From Reinekea thalattae (GTDB taxonomy: Bacteria > Pseudomonadota > Gammaproteobacteria > Pseudomonadales > Natronospirillaceae), in the NCBI RefSeq assembly GCF_008041945.1, contig NZ_VKAD01000001.1:124001-188000 (forward strand): DNA of 64,000 bases, in the 5' to 3' direction. Within the stretch, counting starts at the first letter, position 1. Each line of letters starts with the position of its first letter. The notes beneath the pieces were generated by a model, which saw only the letters and a program-made list of their open reading frames with translations, ran no database searches and was not told the DNA's origin. This document shows positions 1 through 10,100 of this stretch, piece by piece. The translations under genes were made by a program, and so were the position numbers.

Positions 1-2
1 TT

Positions 3-1301
3 GAACGTTACAACGCGCAGTTGGCGGCGTTAGATATCAGCAAGGTCGACTCACTGGACGACCTAGAAAAATATCAAGATGCGCTATCGGACTTAGCAGA
101 CAGCATTAAGAGCGACACGGCCAAGGCAAACCAAGCCACTAAGGATGTAAAAAACCTAACCGAGGCGAACCAGGCGGCGTTTAAAGCATTAGTCTCTGCA
201 CCAAGCCAAGATTGGGCAAACATTCAACAGAACTACCCACTGAATAAACAGAGTGCAATTAAAGTCTCCGAGCGTTTATTAGGTGACGGGCTGTGGCAAA
301 AAATAGAAACCGCTGTTAATTGGTACAACAAGGCTAAGCCTTGGTTAGCAAAGCTTCGTTCCGATAAACAAGAAGACGATGATCAGCGCACGCGCAGCGA
401 GGGCCGCTTTGTACAGTTTGAGCATCCTGACCCAAGCGCTAAATTCCAGCTCGACCATGCATTGCTGTCGTTCTATTCCGACGGTTGGCCGTGGCATTTT
501 AGCCTCGACAATGTTCGTTCTACACTCAAAGGTGCGGTTGCACCGGTAACGCTAGAATTACGCCGCGGCGAGCAGGGCAATGCTCGCTTTCTAGTGACTG
601 GTTTATTAGAGCGAAACGATGACCGCTCTATCGATACCTTTAATTTGCAAGGCAATGCTATCGAAGTCGCCAGTCGTCGGCTCAGCATTGCTGGCAGCGA
701 GCTTAATTGGCAACCGAACAAAGCCGATGTTAATGGCACTCTAGTGATTATCGATGGCGAATTAGATGGCAAGGTCGCAATAAACTTTGCCAGCAATCAA
801 TTCTCGGTGATCGGTGACGGCGTTACCGCGCGCTTTTTGCAAGATGCCTTGTCGCGGATTGACCAATTCAGTATCGACATTGCGTTATCGGGTGAAGCCA
901 CGCGACCAAAGTTTGCCATCAGCTCAACACTGGATAACCAACTAAGCTCGGTATTACAGCAGGTCGCCGAAGAAGAGTATCAAGCTTGGTTGAGTGACGT
1001 ACGCAATCAGTTTGACCAGCAGGTGGCTCAGCTGACCGAGCCTGCCCGCTCGCAACTGGATCAACTAAACGATGTCGAGAAAAACATCGAGCAGCGCATC
1101 GAACAATTCCAGCAGCAGGTTACTGAGCCATTAGACCGGCTAGAAGATGAGGTCGCGGCCAAGCGCAAAGCAATAGAAGATAAAATTAAAGCTGAGAAAA
1201 AAGCCTTAGAAGATAAAGCCAAGGCAGAGCAAAAAGCCCTAGAAGATAAGTTAAAGGACGAAGCCAAAGACAAGGCCAAAGATCTTTTTAACGGCTTTTA
1301 G
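3..1301 (+). CDS. AsmA-like/TIGR03545-type protein, C-terminal part (5' end outside window)
   Basis: The reading frame is open from the first full codon at base 3 (E-R-Y-N-A-Q-L...), so the gene starts before the window; the TTG at 21 is not a convincing start. The visible 433 residues begin with a helical stretch, then a beta-rich region (about residues 150-310) resembling AsmA-like lipid-transport proteins, and end in a strongly charged coiled coil with Lys/Glu/Ala repeats of the type 'KAEKKALEDKAKAEQKALED'. Size and organisation recall the uncharacterised TIGR03545 family, but this assignment is from memory of the family and is tentative. It lies 13 bp before the next gene, so the two may be cotranscribed. 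Confidence 0.6.
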   Translation, partial: ERYNAQLAALDISKVDSLDDLEKYQDALSDLADSIKSDTAKANQATKDVKNLTEANQAAFKALVSAPSQDWANIQQNYPLNKQSAIKVSERLLGDGLWQKIETAVNWYNKAKPWLAKLRSDKQEDDDQRTRSEGRFVQFEHPDPSAKFQLDHALLSFYSDGWPWHFSLDNVRSTLKGAVAPVTLELRRGEQGNARFLVTGLLERNDDRSIDTFNLQGNAIEVASRRLSIAGSELNWQPNKADVNGTLVIIDGELDGKVAINFASNQFSVIGDGVTARFLQDALSRIDQFSIDIALSGEATRPKFAISSTLDNQLSSVLQQVAEEEYQAWLSDVRNQFDQQVAQLTEPARSQLDQLNDVEKNIEQRIEQFQQQVTEPLDRLEDEVAAKRKAIEDKIKAEKKALEDKAKAEQKALEDKLKDEAKDKAKDLFNGF

Positions 1302-1314
1302 TGAAAGCAGGCTT

Positions 1315-2220
1315 ATGTTTAAAACAGAGCCGAAAGCGAAAATTTACCCCAACGCGCGCGCAAGCGGCGCGATAAAAGAACACAGAGGAAAGTTTAAACG
1401 CATGGAAATTGATGCAGTTTTAGAAGTTGAAGCCGGCGACCCGCAAATCGCTATCGATTTTTTGGTGGCTAACGTCAACCTATCTAAATCGCGTTTAAAA
1501 GACTTGATGAATAAGGGCGGCGTTTGGCGAGTCGATCAACGTGGTCAGCGTGAACGCATTCGTCGCGCCATGACCGATGTTTTGGTTGGCGAGCAGATCG
1601 AAATTTTTTACAACGACGAGCTGCTGGCACTAAAGCCGCAGCGTGCCGAACTGATCGAAGATCTAGGCCAGTACTCAGTCTGGAATAAACCTGCCGATAT
1701 GCCATTAGAAGGCAGCGACTGGGGCGACTTTAATAGCTTTGCCCGCGCCGTCGAACTAGAGTTTTCACCGCCACGCGAATGCTTTTGGCTGACCGCATTA
1801 GACTACCAAGCTGCAGGCCTATTGGTGTTAGCCCACAGCCGTAAAACCGCCTTGGCGTTTTCTGAAACCTTTGCCAGCGAAAAGTTTACCGACGCGCAAC
1901 TGCATTATCGCGCCGATGTTGCTGGCGATATTGGCCAACTCACCGAAATTGACTTAGAACTCGACCAGCAAGCCGCCACCACTCAGCTGGCAAAAGTGCG
2001 TTACGACGAGCGGCCTAATCGCAGTGTTGTCGACCTTTGGCCTAAAACTGGTGTGAAAGATCAATTAGTGCGTCATCTCAATGCTAAGGGTTTTCCAATT
2101 ATTGGCGATGAGCGCTATGCTCACGACTTAGAAAGTCACGAAGGTTTACGCTTACGCTTGGTTGAAATGTCGTTCCTTTGTCCGGTAACGGGTGAAGCGA
2201 AAAACTATTCGTTGATTTAG
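1315..2220 (+). CDS. RluA-family pseudouridine synthase-like protein with degenerate active site
   Basis: A 301-residue protein. An S4-like RNA-binding segment (about residues 45-105, 'AIDFLVANVNLSKSRLKDLMNKGGVW') precedes an RluA-type catalytic fold. The usual HRLD-x-x-TSG motif is replaced by 'TALDYQAAGLLVL': the catalytic Asp is present, but the His-Arg before it and the Thr-Ser-Gly after it are gone. The late GRTHQ(I/L)R motif has become 'GVKDQLVRHL'. Architecture therefore supports RluA descent, while activity is uncertain; it may bind RNA without modifying it or use an unusual substrate. It follows the preceding gene by 13 bp. A canonical RluA paralogue is present at 17816. Confidence 0.7.
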   Translation: MFKTEPKAKIYPNARASGAIKEHRGKFKRMEIDAVLEVEAGDPQIAIDFLVANVNLSKSRLKDLMNKGGVWRVDQRGQRERIRRAMTDVLVGEQIEIFYNDELLALKPQRAELIEDLGQYSVWNKPADMPLEGSDWGDFNSFARAVELEFSPPRECFWLTALDYQAAGLLVLAHSRKTALAFSETFASEKFTDAQLHYRADVAGDIGQLTEIDLELDQQAATTQLAKVRYDERPNRSVVDLWPKTGVKDQLVRHLNAKGFPIIGDERYAHDLESHEGLRLRLVEMSFLCPVTGEAKNYSLI

Positions 2221-2313
2221 TGCACAGCCGTGCTCGAGCAGTAAAGAAACAAAGCAGCAAAAAAGTACAACCAAAACTGAAAAATTCACAACAGAGGCTA
2301 ATAGGGTTTAATC

Positions 2314-3504
2314 ATGTTTGAACAAGTGTCAAAAGCGCCTGCAGACCCAATCTTGGGTTTAACTGAAGCATTTAACGCCGAACCGCGTGCCGAAAAGGTC
2401 AATCTAGGTGTCGGTGTATTTAAAAACGAAGACGGCATTACCCCTATTTTAAATACAGTTAAAAAAGCCGAGCAGCGTTTACTGCATGATGAAGCCACCA
2501 AAAGTTACCTAGCAATCAGCGGCTTTGCCGACTATGGCTATCAGGTACAGCGTCTGTTGTTTGGTGAAGGGCATAACATTATTACCAGCCAGCTTGCGCA
2601 AACCGCACAAACACCCGGCGGTACAGGTGCATTGCGAGTCGCTGGTGAATTTATGGCAAGCAAGCTTGGCGTTAACAATATTTGGGTTAGCAACCCAACG
2701 TGGGCCAACCACGGCAGCGTTTTTACGGCGGCCAAGCTTGAGGTAAAGAGCTACCGTTATTACGACAAAGCCACGCAAGGCTTAGATTTTGAAGGCATGC
2801 TGCAAGATTTAAAACAGGTACCTAAAGGCGATGCAGTGTTGCTGCATGGTTGCTGCCATAACCCAACCGGTATCGACCCAACGGCGGAGCAGTGGCAAGC
2901 CATTGCACAGGTTGCTGCCGAAAACGGCTTTGTTGTACTGTTCGATTTTGCCTACCAAGGCTTTGCCAAAGGCGTGGTAGAAGATGCCGAAGGCCTGCGT
3001 ATTTTGGCGGATAAAATCCCAGAAATACTCATCGCCAGTTCGTTCTCAAAAAACTTTGGTTTGTATAACGAGCGTGTCGGTGCCTTTACTTTAGTTGCCA
3101 AAACAGCCGAAGTTGCAGCCGATGCTTTCAGCCAAGTCAAAACAGTCATTCGCGCCAACTACTCAAACCCGCCAGCACACGGTGCTAAAGTAGCAGCGGT
3201 TATTTTGGCGGACGATGAATTACGAGCAGAATGGCTAGAAGAGCTAAAAGCCATGCGCGTGCATATTCGTAACTTGCGCGAACTCTTTGTTAAGGCATTG
3301 GCAGAGCAGGGCGTTAAGCAAGATTTCAGCTTTATTGAACAGCAAAACGGCATGTTCTCCTTTACCGGTTTAAGTAAAGAGCAGGTGGCAACACTGAAGC
3401 AAGATTACGCCATCTACATGGTCGACAGTGGCCGTATTAACGTAGCGGGCTTGTCATCTAAAAACATGGCTTATGTTTGTAAGGCGATTGCAGCGGTACT
3501 GTAA
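2314..3504 (+). CDS. tyrB: Aromatic amino acid / aspartate aminotransferase (class I, PLP-dependent)
   Basis: 396 residues, full length for the AspC/TyrB family. The N-terminus 'LGLTEAFNAEPRAEKVNLGVGVFKNEDG' is diagnostic. The PLP-binding lysine lies in 'SSFSKNFGLYNERVGAFT', the cofactor-contacting Asn in 'HGCCHNPTGIDP', and the Asp/Tyr pair in 'FDFAYQGF'. It transfers amino groups between aromatic amino acids or aspartate and 2-oxoglutarate in the cytoplasm. Sequence alone does not firmly separate TyrB from AspC, so the symbol is provisional. It is followed by a hairpin terminator before uvrB, consistent with a single-gene transcript. Location next to uvrB is common in gammaproteobacteria such as Pseudomonas. 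Confidence 0.88.
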   Translation: MFEQVSKAPADPILGLTEAFNAEPRAEKVNLGVGVFKNEDGITPILNTVKKAEQRLLHDEATKSYLAISGFADYGYQVQRLLFGEGHNIITSQLAQTAQTPGGTGALRVAGEFMASKLGVNNIWVSNPTWANHGSVFTAAKLEVKSYRYYDKATQGLDFEGMLQDLKQVPKGDAVLLHGCCHNPTGIDPTAEQWQAIAQVAAENGFVVLFDFAYQGFAKGVVEDAEGLRILADKIPEILIASSFSKNFGLYNERVGAFTLVAKTAEVAADAFSQVKTVIRANYSNPPAHGAKVAAVILADDELRAEWLEELKAMRVHIRNLRELFVKALAEQGVKQDFSFIEQQNGMFSFTGLSKEQVATLKQDYAIYMVDSGRINVAGLSSKNMAYVCKAIAAVL

Positions 3505-3604
3505 GAAATTGCGGTAAGTGCATTGTTTTATAGATTTTTCATCGATGAAACGGCCTTGCTAAAAGTAAAAGCCAGTAGAAATTAAAAGCAAGAGAGTTGA
3601 CAAG

Positions 3605-3635
3605 AAGGGCTTTGGTTAAAAACCAAGCCCTTTTT
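3605..3635 (+). terminator. Rho-independent terminator after the aminotransferase
   Basis: The stem AAGGGCTTTGG / CCAAGCCCTT has one bulged T and a loop of TTAAAAA, and it runs into TTTTT. It lies about 100 bp after the aminotransferase stop and just before the uvrB ribosome-binding site. Confidence 0.8.
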
Positions 3636-3647
3636 ATTGGAGCGGTT

Positions 3648-5672
3648 ATGAAGCCTTTTAAGGTCGAGTCTAAGTATCAGCCAGCGGGCGATCAGCCCAA
3701 AGCCATTGCGACGTTAGTCAGTGGTATTAATCAGGGCCTTGCAGCGCAAACACTATTAGGTGTGACGGGTTCTGGTAAAACCTACACCATGGCGAAAGTG
3801 ATCGAAGCGGTGCAGCGTCCTACCATTGTTATGGTGCATAACAAAACACTGGCGGCTCAGCTCTATTCAGAATTCCGTGAATTCTTTCCCTCCAATGCGG
3901 TCGAATATTTTGTTTCTTACTACGACTATTATCAGCCCGAAGCTTACGTGCCTTCTTCGGATACCTTTATCGATAAAGATTCATCGGTAAACGAACACAT
4001 CGAACAGATGCGGCTTTCGGCTACCAAAGCGTTGTTAGAGCGTAAAGACACCATTATTGTCGCCACCGTTTCTGCGATTTATGGTCTTGGCTCACCAGAC
4101 AGCTATTTAAAAATGGTGCTGCATTTGCGCCGCGGTGATAGCGTCGATCAACGAGAATTATTGCGCCGTTTAGCCGAGCTGCAATATGCCCGTAACGATG
4201 TTGAATTTGGTCGTGGTAATTACCGAGTTCGCGGCGATATTATCGATATCTTCCCAGCAGAATCCGAATTAGAAGCCATTCGTGTTGAACTGTTCGATGA
4301 AGAAATCGAAAACATCAGCCTGTTTGATCCACTCACAGGCGAAGTGCTGCAAAAGTTACATCGCTATACTATTTATCCAAAAACGCATTACGTGACACCA
4401 CGCCAAACCATTTTAGACGCTGCCGAAAATATCGAAAAAGAACTCAAAGAACGGCTCAAGGTTTTTGAAACAGACAACCGTTTAGTTGAAGCGCAACGTT
4501 TAGAACAGCGCACCAAGTACGATTTAGAAATGATGCGCGAGCTGGGTTTTTGCACTGGCATCGAAAACTATTCACGTTATTTATCTGGCGCGAACCCGGG
4601 CGACCCACCGCCAACGCTTTACGAATATTTGCCCGACGATGCACTCATGCTGATCGATGAGTCGCATGTTTCCATTCCACAGATTGGCGCCATGTACAAA
4701 GGTGACCGTTCGCGTAAAGAAACCTTAGTCGAATACGGTTTCCGTTTACCTTCGGCGTTAGATAACCGCCCGCTGCGTTTTGAAGAATGGGAGCAAGCCG
4801 CGCCGCAAGCGATTTATGTTTCGGCAACACCGGGCAAATATGAAAAAGAACACTCGCAACAAACCGCCGAACAGGTGGTGCGGCCAACCGGCTTACTCGA
4901 CCCCATTATCGAAGTGCGGCCAGCGCAAAGCCAAGTCGACGATGTACTGGAAGAAATTCGCCTGCGTATTGCTGTTAACGAGCGAGTGTTGATCACCACT
5001 TTAACCAAACGCATGGCCGAAGATTTAACCGATTACCTACACGACAACGGCATTCGTGTGCGCTATTTGCATTCTGATATCGACACCGTAGAACGAGTCG
5101 AAATTATTCGCGATTTACGTCTAGGCGAGTTCGATGTCTTGGTGGGCATTAACTTGCTGCGAGAAGGTTTGGATATGCCAGAGGTGTCGCTGGTGGCGAT
5201 ACTTGATGCCGACAAAGAAGGCTTTTTGCGCAGCGATCGCTCATTGATCCAAACCATCGGTCGTGCTGCTCGTAACCTAAACGGTAAAGCCATTTTATAC
5301 GCCGACAGAATGACCGGCTCTATGGAGCGCGCCATTGGCGAAACCGAACGCCGCCGTGCCAAGCAGATTGCGCACAACGAAGAACAAGGCATTACGCCGC
5401 AAGCGTTGAATAAATCGATTACCGATATTATCGATGGCGCACCACAAGCGCCGGGCCGTAAAGGTAAAATGGCCAAGAACAAGAAAAAGGTTGAGCATAT
5501 TAATGGCGAAGAAGCCAAGAGCTACATGCAAATGACTGTGGCAGAACTCGGCAAAGAAATTGTTAAAATTGAAGACAGCATGCACAAGGCCGCGCGCGAC
5601 TTAAAATTTGAAGAGGCCGCCGCAATGCGAGACCAATTAGTTGAACTGAAAGACCTACTCAAAAGCCGTTAG
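3648..5672 (+). CDS. uvrB: UvrABC system protein B (excision nuclease subunit)
   Basis: 674 residues from the ATG at 3648. This start is chosen because GGAG lies 6-8 bases upstream and the protein begins with the family N-terminus [20 protein letters not shown]; an upstream in-frame start at 3597 would put the preceding terminator inside the gene. Walker A is 'GVTGSGKT', the beta-hairpin that clamps DNA is '[12 protein letters not shown]', helicase motif VI lies around '[19 protein letters not shown]', and the C-terminal UVR motif ('[15 protein letters not shown]') binds UvrC. UvrB verifies damage handed over by UvrA and loads UvrC in nucleotide excision repair. Single gene, not obviously in an operon. 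Confidence 0.97.
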   Translation: MKPFKVESKYQPAGDQPKAIATLVSGINQGLAAQTLLGVTGSGKTYTMAKVIEAVQRPTIVMVHNKTLAAQLYSEFREFFPSNAVEYFVSYYDYYQPEAYVPSSDTFIDKDSSVNEHIEQMRLSATKALLERKDTIIVATVSAIYGLGSPDSYLKMVLHLRRGDSVDQRELLRRLAELQYARNDVEFGRGNYRVRGDIIDIFPAESELEAIRVELFDEEIENISLFDPLTGEVLQKLHRYTIYPKTHYVTPRQTILDAAENIEKELKERLKVFETDNRLVEAQRLEQRTKYDLEMMRELGFCTGIENYSRYLSGANPGDPPPTLYEYLPDDALMLIDESHVSIPQIGAMYKGDRSRKETLVEYGFRLPSALDNRPLRFEEWEQAAPQAIYVSATPGKYEKEHSQQTAEQVVRPTGLLDPIIEVRPAQSQVDDVLEEIRLRIAVNERVLITTLTKRMAEDLTDYLHDNGIRVRYLHSDIDTVERVEIIRDLRLGEFDVLVGINLLREGLDMPEVSLVAILDADKEGFLRSDRSLIQTIGRAARNLNGKAILYADRMTGSMERAIGETERRRAKQIAHNEEQGITPQALNKSITDIIDGAPQAPGRKGKMAKNKKKVEHINGEEAKSYMQMTVAELGKEIVKIEDSMHKAARDLKFEEAAAMRDQLVELKDLLKSR

Positions 5673-5863
5673 CTAGATTAGCTACAGCAAGTAATAAACA
5701 TAAACACAGGCGCAAAAAAAATACTTTTTAGAAAGTAAAAGTTTTTTAGAAAGTAAATACTTTTAGAGAGAAGTATTTTTAGAGATAAGTGTTTTTTGAA
5801 AAAGTTAAAGAGAAATTAAAACCAGCAACTTTAAACGATAAATTGTTAACAACGGGACGGCGC
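5673..5863. repeat. AT-rich spacer with imperfect short repeats between uvrB and pyrC
   Basis: From about 5716 to 5800 the spacer consists of imperfect copies of a unit like TTTTTAGAAAGTAAA and TTTTAGAGA(T/G)AAGT. A long in-frame extension of pyrC could be read through here from 5789, but the conserved dihydroorotase N-terminus starts only at 5864. No terminator with a clear T-run was seen. Confidence 0.5.
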
Positions 5864-6901
5864 ATGACACAAGAGATCACCCTAACAAAACCGGATGACT
5901 GGCACTTACACTTTCGCGATGGCGATATTTTACAAGAAACCGTCGCTGCCACGGCGCGCTGTTTTTCTCGTGCCATTGTTATGCCAAATTTGGTGCCGCC
6001 TGTTACCAGTGCCGATCTAGCCCTAAGTTATAAAGAGCGCATTCTTGCCGCTCGGCCGCTGGGTAATAGCTTTATGCCGTTGATGGTTTTATACCTAACC
6101 GATAACACCACACCAGAGATGATCATTGCTGCCAAGCAAGCCGGTGTTGTTGCCGCCAAACTTTACCCAGCTGGCGCAACCACTAACTCAGCCTTGGCTG
6201 TTACTTCCATTGCAAACTTGCAGCCGGTTTTAGAAACCATGGCAGAGCAGGGCATGCTGCTGTTAATTCATGGTGAAGTGACCGATAAAGAAATCGATAT
6301 TTTCGACCGTGAACAGGTGTTTATCGACACCCACTTAAAAACCATTGTTGCCAATAACCCAACACTTAAGATTGTGCTAGAACACATCACAACCGCCAAC
6401 GCCGCCGAATTTGTGATGAATGCAGCAGATAACATTGCCGCCACACTGACACCGCAGCATCTAATGTACAACCGTAACGACCTGCTTGCTGGTGGCATTC
6501 GTCCGCACAACTATTGCTTGCCGATCTTAAAACGTAACACCCACCAAAAAGCCTTGCAGGAAGCCGTTGCAACCGGCACTAAAAAAATATTTTTAGGCAC
6601 CGACTCAGCGCCACACGAAAAGGGAGCCAAAGAAAGCGCCTGCGGTTGCGCTGGCTGTTACAGCGCTTGGAGTGCTATTGAACTGTACGCGCAAATTTTT
6701 GAACAGCTGGGTATTTTGGATAAGCTCGAAGGCTTTGCCTCACACTACGGGCCAGACTTTTACGGCTTGCCGCGTAATAACGAAACCATCACCTTGGTAA
6801 AGGAGTCGTGGCAATTACCAGAAGAAATCACCTTGCCAAACGGTAACCCAATTGTACCGTTTTATGCTGGCCAAACGGTCAACTGGAAAGTCAAAGCCTA
6901 A
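5864..6901 (+). CDS. pyrC: Dihydroorotase
   Basis: 345 residues from the ATG at 5864 ([20 protein letters not shown]), the usual length of the class II PyrC family. 'HLHFRDG' supplies the first two zinc-ligand histidines, '[13 protein letters not shown]' the bridging carboxylated lysine, 'LLIHGEV' and 'VLEHITT' further His ligands, and 'GTDSAPH' the catalytic Asp. The enzyme interconverts N-carbamoyl-L-aspartate and L-dihydroorotate, the third step of de novo pyrimidine synthesis. A 26-codon upstream extension is AT-rich and repetitive and is not supported as coding. A perfect stem-loop follows the stop. Confidence 0.96.
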   Translation: MTQEITLTKPDDWHLHFRDGDILQETVAATARCFSRAIVMPNLVPPVTSADLALSYKERILAARPLGNSFMPLMVLYLTDNTTPEMIIAAKQAGVVAAKLYPAGATTNSALAVTSIANLQPVLETMAEQGMLLLIHGEVTDKEIDIFDREQVFIDTHLKTIVANNPTLKIVLEHITTANAAEFVMNAADNIAATLTPQHLMYNRNDLLAGGIRPHNYCLPILKRNTHQKALQEAVATGTKKIFLGTDSAPHEKGAKESACGCAGCYSAWSAIELYAQIFEQLGILDKLEGFASHYGPDFYGLPRNNETITLVKESWQLPEEITLPNGNPIVPFYAGQTVNWKVKA

Positions 6902-6915
6902 TCGTCACATCTTTT

Positions 6916-6947
6916 ATTGAGCGGCGGCTAAGTTGTCGCCGCTCAAT
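6916..6947 (+). terminator. Stem-loop after pyrC
   Basis: A perfect 11-bp inverted repeat, ATTGAGCGGCG / CGCCGCTCAAT, with a 10-base loop lies 15 bp after the pyrC stop. There is no T-run directly after it, so termination efficiency is uncertain. Confidence 0.55.
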
Positions 6948-7165
6948 GCTCTGCATAATTTAAAATAAATTCGTTAAAAAAAATCCGTTCAATTATTTTT
7001 GCCGTGCTAGTCTTAAAAGGTAGCGAGCAAAATCATCGACAATTGTTATTGTCGCTTTCTTCGGTAGTCTGCTGCGTCGGTTAATTTTTAAGCTGTAAAA
7101 GCCGTCATCAAACACTCAATAAAAATAATAATGAATAGCCGCAACCAATGCGGTGAGGTGTTTTT

Positions 7166-10100
7166 ATGGACACTCAAAAACCACAGCGACACTTCAGCAT
7201 GAAAGCAATGGTGCTAAGCTGCTTTTTAATTATTGCCTTTACTGGCACGGGTTTGGCGCTGGCGTTGCAATACAGCTTTGGCGTTTCGTTAGCAAAAGAA
7301 GCTGCGCAGCGAGTGTTTAGCCAAATAGCCGAACAGGTGAGCGAACGTATCCACAACATGGATGAGCAAAGCTCCGTGCTGGTGAATATCCTTTCAGAAT
7401 ACCCCGTTATTCATAACTCGGTTTCGCGCCAAGTCGAGTACGATCTGTTGCCGGTGCTGGCTCGTTCGATGGAGTTACACCCTTATGTTTATAGCATTTA
7501 CTTAGGCCACGCCAACGGCGATTTTTATGGCCTAATCAACCTAGAAAGCGACAGCCATTTACACCAGCACTTTAATGCCAACGCGCAAGACCGCTGGGTG
7601 CTTATCCATATTTTTAATCAGGCGGGCGAGCAAGTTCGCGAGTCTTTTTATTACGATGCGCAACTGAATTTACGCAGCAGCGAACAGCAGGCCAGTAACT
7701 ATTTAAGTTACGACCGCCCGTGGTATCGCGATGCCATACTCGCCAACCAAGTCACCAAAACCAAACCCTATATGTTCAGCCTGCTAGGAGAGCCTGGTGT
7801 CACCTATTCAAAACAGATTGCCGGTACCGACAGCGTTATTGCCGTTGATGTGTCGTTATCGATCTTATCCGAATTTTTAAAACAACAACGAACCCTGCCG
7901 GAAAGTGAAGTGATGATCTTCGACCAGCAAGGGCGTATTTCGGCGCACTCTTATGAGCTGGATAAAAAACAACTCGAATGGCAAACCGAACCGCTCACGC
8001 TTAGCGAACAGGAGCAAGCCTTTATTGCCGCGCTGCCTGCATTGCGTGTTTCTAATCAGGCCAACTGGCCGCCATTCGATTACGCCGACGGCGGCCAGCC
8101 TTATGGTTATTCGGTCGATATAGTAAACCTAATCGCGGCGAAAATAGGGCTTAATATTGAATACATTAACGGCTACAGCTGGCTCGAAATTATGGAACTG
8201 TTCGAGCAAGGAAAAATAGACTTGGTACAGTCTGTTTTTAAAGCCGACAACAGCGCCAGCTGGGGTTTGTATTCTCAGCCCTACAGCAAAACCGAGCTTG
8301 GCGTTGTGGTTAAAAAAGACAGCGCAGCGTTAAAAAGCATGGCCGAATTAAACGGCAAAATAGTCGCCATGACAGAAGGGCGAGCGTGGACTAGCCAAGT
8401 ACAGAACAGCTTCCCAGAAATAAAAGTTCTATTGGTGAGCGACAATTTAGCCGCGCTCAAAGCAGTCGATCAAGGCTTGGCCGATGCCGCGATCGACAGC
8501 AAACAAAGCCTGAGCTTTTTACAGCGCGCCAACTTTTTACAACAGCTGCAAGTGCTTGCCGCACCGCAAGGGTTAAATGCTATTCAGCGCGAGCAAACTC
8601 TGCTGCTTGGGCACCAGCAACAGCAATTGCAAAGCATTTTAAATCGCGCCATCAGTGCGATAACGCCGCAAGAATACCAAGCCATAGAACAGCGCTGGCT
8701 CGGCGATGATAATTCCAACCAGCTGTTGCATTCGATCAACGCCAGCGTTGTACCGCACCCAAGTTTACTGCCGCAAAATTGGCAAAGCACTGACGAGGCA
8801 ATTGGCGAGTCGATCATCGAAGGCATTCAACCTTTCACGACGAGCAGCAATGTTAATAACGCTAACGTTAATAACAGTAACGTCAATAACAGTAACGGCA
8901 ATAACATCAATACCAGCAGCGACAGCCTGTTTACCAATAACAACGCTCAGCCAGAGCAAAGCAAAGAACGCTACAATTACTCGTTCGAGATCGACCGAGA
9001 AGCTTACCTAGCTTACGCCCAGCCGATCGACTCACAATTTGGTCAGCAGCAAAACCTAGCCATTGTTGTACCGCTAAAAACAGTGCTTGGCCCGTACGTA
9101 AAACGCTTGCGAACCACAGTGATTGTTTCGGCAGCCTTTATGGCGTTGCTGTCGCTTATTGTTATTTACCTAACCCAGTTTATTGTTAAACCAGTTAATC
9201 AGCTGGCCCAAGAGAACGAAAAAATAAAGCGCCGCGATTTTAAATCGGTACGCAAAATCCATTCAAATATTAAAGAAATTGCCGAGCTTTCAGAGTCTAT
9301 CGTCGCTATGTCGAGCGCTATCGAACAACACCAAGCCTCGCAACAAGAACTGTTGGACTCCTTCACTCGCGCCTTAGCGCAGGCTATTGACCAAAAATCG
9401 CCTTACACCGGCGGCCATTGCGAGCGCGTGCCAGCCTTGGCAATGATGCTCGCCGAGCAAGCGGCAAATTCAAACGACGCCGCCTTTAAAGATTTTAAAT
9501 TAGAAAACCCAGACCAATGGCGCGAATTTGAAATGGCCGCTTGGCTGCACGACTGCGGCAAAGTCACCACACCAGAACACATAGTCGACAAAGGCAGTAA
9601 ATTAGAAACCGTCTACAACCGCATTCACGAGGTGCGCACTCGCTTTGAAGTTTTATGGCGCGACGCCGAGCTAAACTATTGGCAAGGCATCGCTGCCGGT
9701 AAAAACCCAACCGAACTGGCGCAGCAGCTAACCGCCGAACAACAACGCCTACAGGATGAATTTGAATTTATCGCCCAATGCAATATTGGCGAAGAACAAA
9801 TGCCCGAAGAACACCTCAACCGGCTCAGCAGCATTGCAGGCCAAACTTGGCTGCGCCACTTTGATGATCAACTCGGCCTTTCACCAGTAGAGCAACGCAG
9901 GCTAAACACACCGCCAGCAAGCTTGCCCGCAGTCGAAACGCTACTGGCAGACTTACCCAAGCATTTAGTGCCGTGGCCTAAAAAGCCCGAGTACGATAAA
10001 AAATACGGTTTCCAAATGGACGTGCCAGACTACCAAGCTAACTTGGGCGAACTGTATAATTTATCGATACGCAGCGGCACACTCAGCAAAGAAGATCGCT

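Noticed and set aside
5063-5518. Long minus-strand open frame inside uvrB
   Set aside because: It shadows a clear uvrB coding sequence in another frame, with Ser/Arg-rich low-complexity product.
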